From: an uncultured Pseudomonas sp.
GTDB taxonomy: Bacteria; Pseudomonadota; Gammaproteobacteria; Pseudomonadales; Pseudomonadaceae
Assembly: GCA_946886875.1 (NCBI GenBank)
Contig: CAMPJN010000237.1
Location: forward strand, 1 to 6,202
Length of the DNA stretch: 6,202 bases
Reading direction: 5' to 3'
Positions 4,632 to 6,202 of the stretch are shown here, in pieces; position 1 is the stretch's first letter; each line of letters opens with the position of its first letter. Under the pieces are notes generated by a model. The model was not told the DNA's origin and searched no databases. It was given only the letters and a program-made list of their open reading frames with translations. A program made the position numbers and the translations under genes.

Positions 4632-6202
4632 ATGACTGACGCCATCCGTTACGAAAAAGGTCAGGACAATATTGTCGTTCTGACCATGGACATGCCCGGC
4701 CAGAGCGCCAACACCATGAACGCGCAATACCGCGAGGCCATGGCCCAGACCATCGAGCGCCTGGAAGCCGAGAAGGATGCCATTGCCGGGGTGATCATCA
4801 CTTCGGCGAAGAAGACTTTCTTCGCCGGCGGTGACCTCAACGAGCTGATCCAGGTGACCAAGGCCGACGCCCCGGCCTTTTACCAGATGGTGCTGAATAT
4901 CAAAGCCCAACTGCGCCGCCTGGAAACCCTGGGTAAACCGGTGGTAGCCGCGATCAATGGCGCGGCCCTGGGTGGCGGTTGGGAGATCTGCCTGGCCTGC
5001 CATCACCGCATCGCCCTGGACAGTTCCAGCGTGCAGCTCGGCCTGCCGGAAGTGACCCTCGGTCTGTTGCCGGGCGGTGGCGGGGTGGTGCGCATGGTGC
5101 GCCTGCTCGGCCTGGAAAAAGCCCTGCCGTATCTCGCCGAAGGCAAAAAGGTACGTCCGGCCGCCGCGCTCAAGGCTGGCCTGATCCATGAGCTGGCCAG
5201 CGACAAGGACGACTTGCTGGTCAAGGCGCGCACCTGGATCGCCGCCAACCCAGCGCCAAAGCAGCCCTGGGACGAAGCCGGTTACAAGATTCCCGGCGGC
5301 ACGCCGTCCAGCCCCAATGTGGCGCAGATGCTGGCCATCGCCCCGAGTGTGCTGCGCGACAAGACCAAAGGCTGTTTCCCGGCGCCGGAGAAAATTATGT
5401 GCGCCGCGGTCGAGGGCGCCCAGGTCGACTTCGATACCGCGCAGATCATCGAAGCGCGCTACTTCACCGAGCTGACCACCGGCCAGGTGGCGAAGAACAT
5501 GATCGGCACCTTCTGGTTCCAGCTCAACGACATCAACGCCGGCGGCTCGCGGCCCAAGGGTTTCGAGCCCTACGTGACCAAGAAGGTCGGGGTGCTCGGC
5601 GCCGGCATGATGGGCGCCGGCATCGCTTATGTCTCCGCAGTGGCGGGCATCGAGGTGGTGCTCAAGGATGTATCCATCGAGGCGGCCGAGAAGGGCAAGA
5701 GCTATTCGGCCACGTTGCTGGAGAAGAAGGTCGGCCGCGGCCAGATGAGCGTGGAAAAACGCGATGGCATCCTGGCGCGGATCAAGCCAAGCGTCAGTGA
5801 CGCCGATTTTGCCGGCTGCGACCTGATCATCGAAGCGGTGTTCGAGGACCGCGACCTCAAGGCCAATGTCACCGCCGCCGCCGAACGGGCTGCGTTGAGC
5901 GACGCGGTGATCGCCTCCAACACCTCGACCCTGCCGATCACCGGCCTGGCCAGTGCGGTACAGAAACAGGACAAATTCATCGGCCTGCATTTCTTCAGCC
6001 CGGTGGACAAGATGCCGTTGGTGGAAATCATCAAGGGCGAGCGCACCAGCGACGAAACCCTGGCCCGCGGCTTCGACTACGTCATGCAGATCAACAAGAC
6101 CCCGATCGTGGTCAACGACAGCCGCGGCTTCTTCACCTCGCGGGTGTTCGGCACCTTCACCAACGAAGGCATCGCCATGCTCGGCGAAGGCATCAGCGCG
6201 GC
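4632..6202 (+). CDS. fadB: Enoyl-CoA hydratase/3-hydroxyacyl-CoA dehydrogenase fusion, alpha subunit of a fatty-acid oxidation complex (3' end outside window)
   Basis: An open frame from ATG 4632 to the window edge: 523 residues of a family usually about 715 long. The N-terminal crotonase domain (about 1-190) hydrates trans-2-enoyl-CoA. Its oxyanion-hole F-A-G-G-D (64-68) and G-A-A-L-G-G-G (110-116) are present, with the two catalytic glutamates Glu118 and Glu140 (L-P-E-V-T-L-G). A linker leads to a Rossmann NAD domain starting at V-L-G-A-G-M-M-G-A-G (321-330) with acidic Asp346. The dehydrogenase His453 (H-F-F-S-P) and Glu465 are in place, as is S-N-T-S-T-L (429-434). The start of the C-terminal dehydrogenase domain follows (N-D-S-R-G-F-F, 495-501); the rest is cut off. 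With the upstream thiolase it would complete three beta-oxidation steps. The ribosome site is weak (GGGAA at 4618-4622, nine bases before ATG). From memory the sequence is close to mycobacterial FadB (Rv0860) and PA1737. Confidence 0.94.
   Translation, partial: MTDAIRYEKGQDNIVVLTMDMPGQSANTMNAQYREAMAQTIERLEAEKDAIAGVIITSAKKTFFAGGDLNELIQVTKADAPAFYQMVLNIKAQLRRLETLGKPVVAAINGAALGGGWEICLACHHRIALDSSSVQLGLPEVTLGLLPGGGGVVRMVRLLGLEKALPYLAEGKKVRPAAALKAGLIHELASDKDDLLVKARTWIAANPAPKQPWDEAGYKIPGGTPSSPNVAQMLAIAPSVLRDKTKGCFPAPEKIMCAAVEGAQVDFDTAQIIEARYFTELTTGQVAKNMIGTFWFQLNDINAGGSRPKGFEPYVTKKVGVLGAGMMGAGIAYVSAVAGIEVVLKDVSIEAAEKGKSYSATLLEKKVGRGQMSVEKRDGILARIKPSVSDADFAGCDLIIEAVFEDRDLKANVTAAAERAALSDAVIASNTSTLPITGLASAVQKQDKFIGLHFFSPVDKMPLVEIIKGERTSDETLARGFDYVMQINKTPIVVNDSRGFFTSRVFGTFTNEGIAMLGEGISA

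Noticed and set aside
4614..5990. A 458-codon open frame on the minus strand, antisense to the FadB-like gene
   Set aside because: The sense strand encodes an unmistakable hydratase/dehydrogenase over the whole length. The antisense product is low-complexity in His/Gly/Ala and lacks any recognisable domain.

Overview
The window looks like an ordinary chromosomal segment of a Pseudomonas-type gammaproteobacterium. The GC-rich coding bias, the REP-type palindromes carrying the GTAGGAGC terminus between two genes, and the protein families all point that way. I see no insertion sequence, prophage, CRISPR array, tRNA or rRNA.

Left part (1-2539): a short plus-strand gene for an RraB-like RNase E inhibitor domain protein ends in a strong UACG-tetraloop hairpin. 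Two minus-strand genes face it. The one at 472-1599 encodes an MscS-family mechanosensitive channel. Upstream of it in the same orientation, 1727-2539 encodes a secreted c-type cytochrome. Its C-terminal haem domain is preceded by what looks like a degenerate molybdopterin-oxidoreductase fold, and it uses a TTG start behind a good ribosome binding site.

Middle part (2540-3307): about 770 bases without a conventional gene. It holds a likely 31-residue single-pass membrane microprotein on the minus strand (2768-2863). A perfect 10-bp hairpin lies just downstream of that reading frame and a run of three hairpins just upstream. The right end appears to hold the promoter and leader of the plus-strand fatty acid operon.

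Right part (3308-6202): a thiolase gene followed by the first 523 codons of a fused enoyl-CoA hydratase/3-hydroxyacyl-CoA dehydrogenase gene, cut by the window edge. Together they would form the two subunits of a fatty-acid beta-oxidation trifunctional enzyme: hydration, NAD-dependent dehydrogenation and thiolytic cleavage. From memory, gene order (thiolase first) and sequence resemble the mycobacterial FadA/FadB pair (Rv0859-Rv0860) and P. aeruginosa PA1736-PA1737 more than the classical E. coli fadBA operon. A REP doublet (REPIN) with an unusual insertion in one half lies between the two genes.

Nothing here is a clearly new system. The most interesting items are the microprotein locus with its flanking hairpins, the REPIN inside a metabolic operon, and the fused cytochrome.
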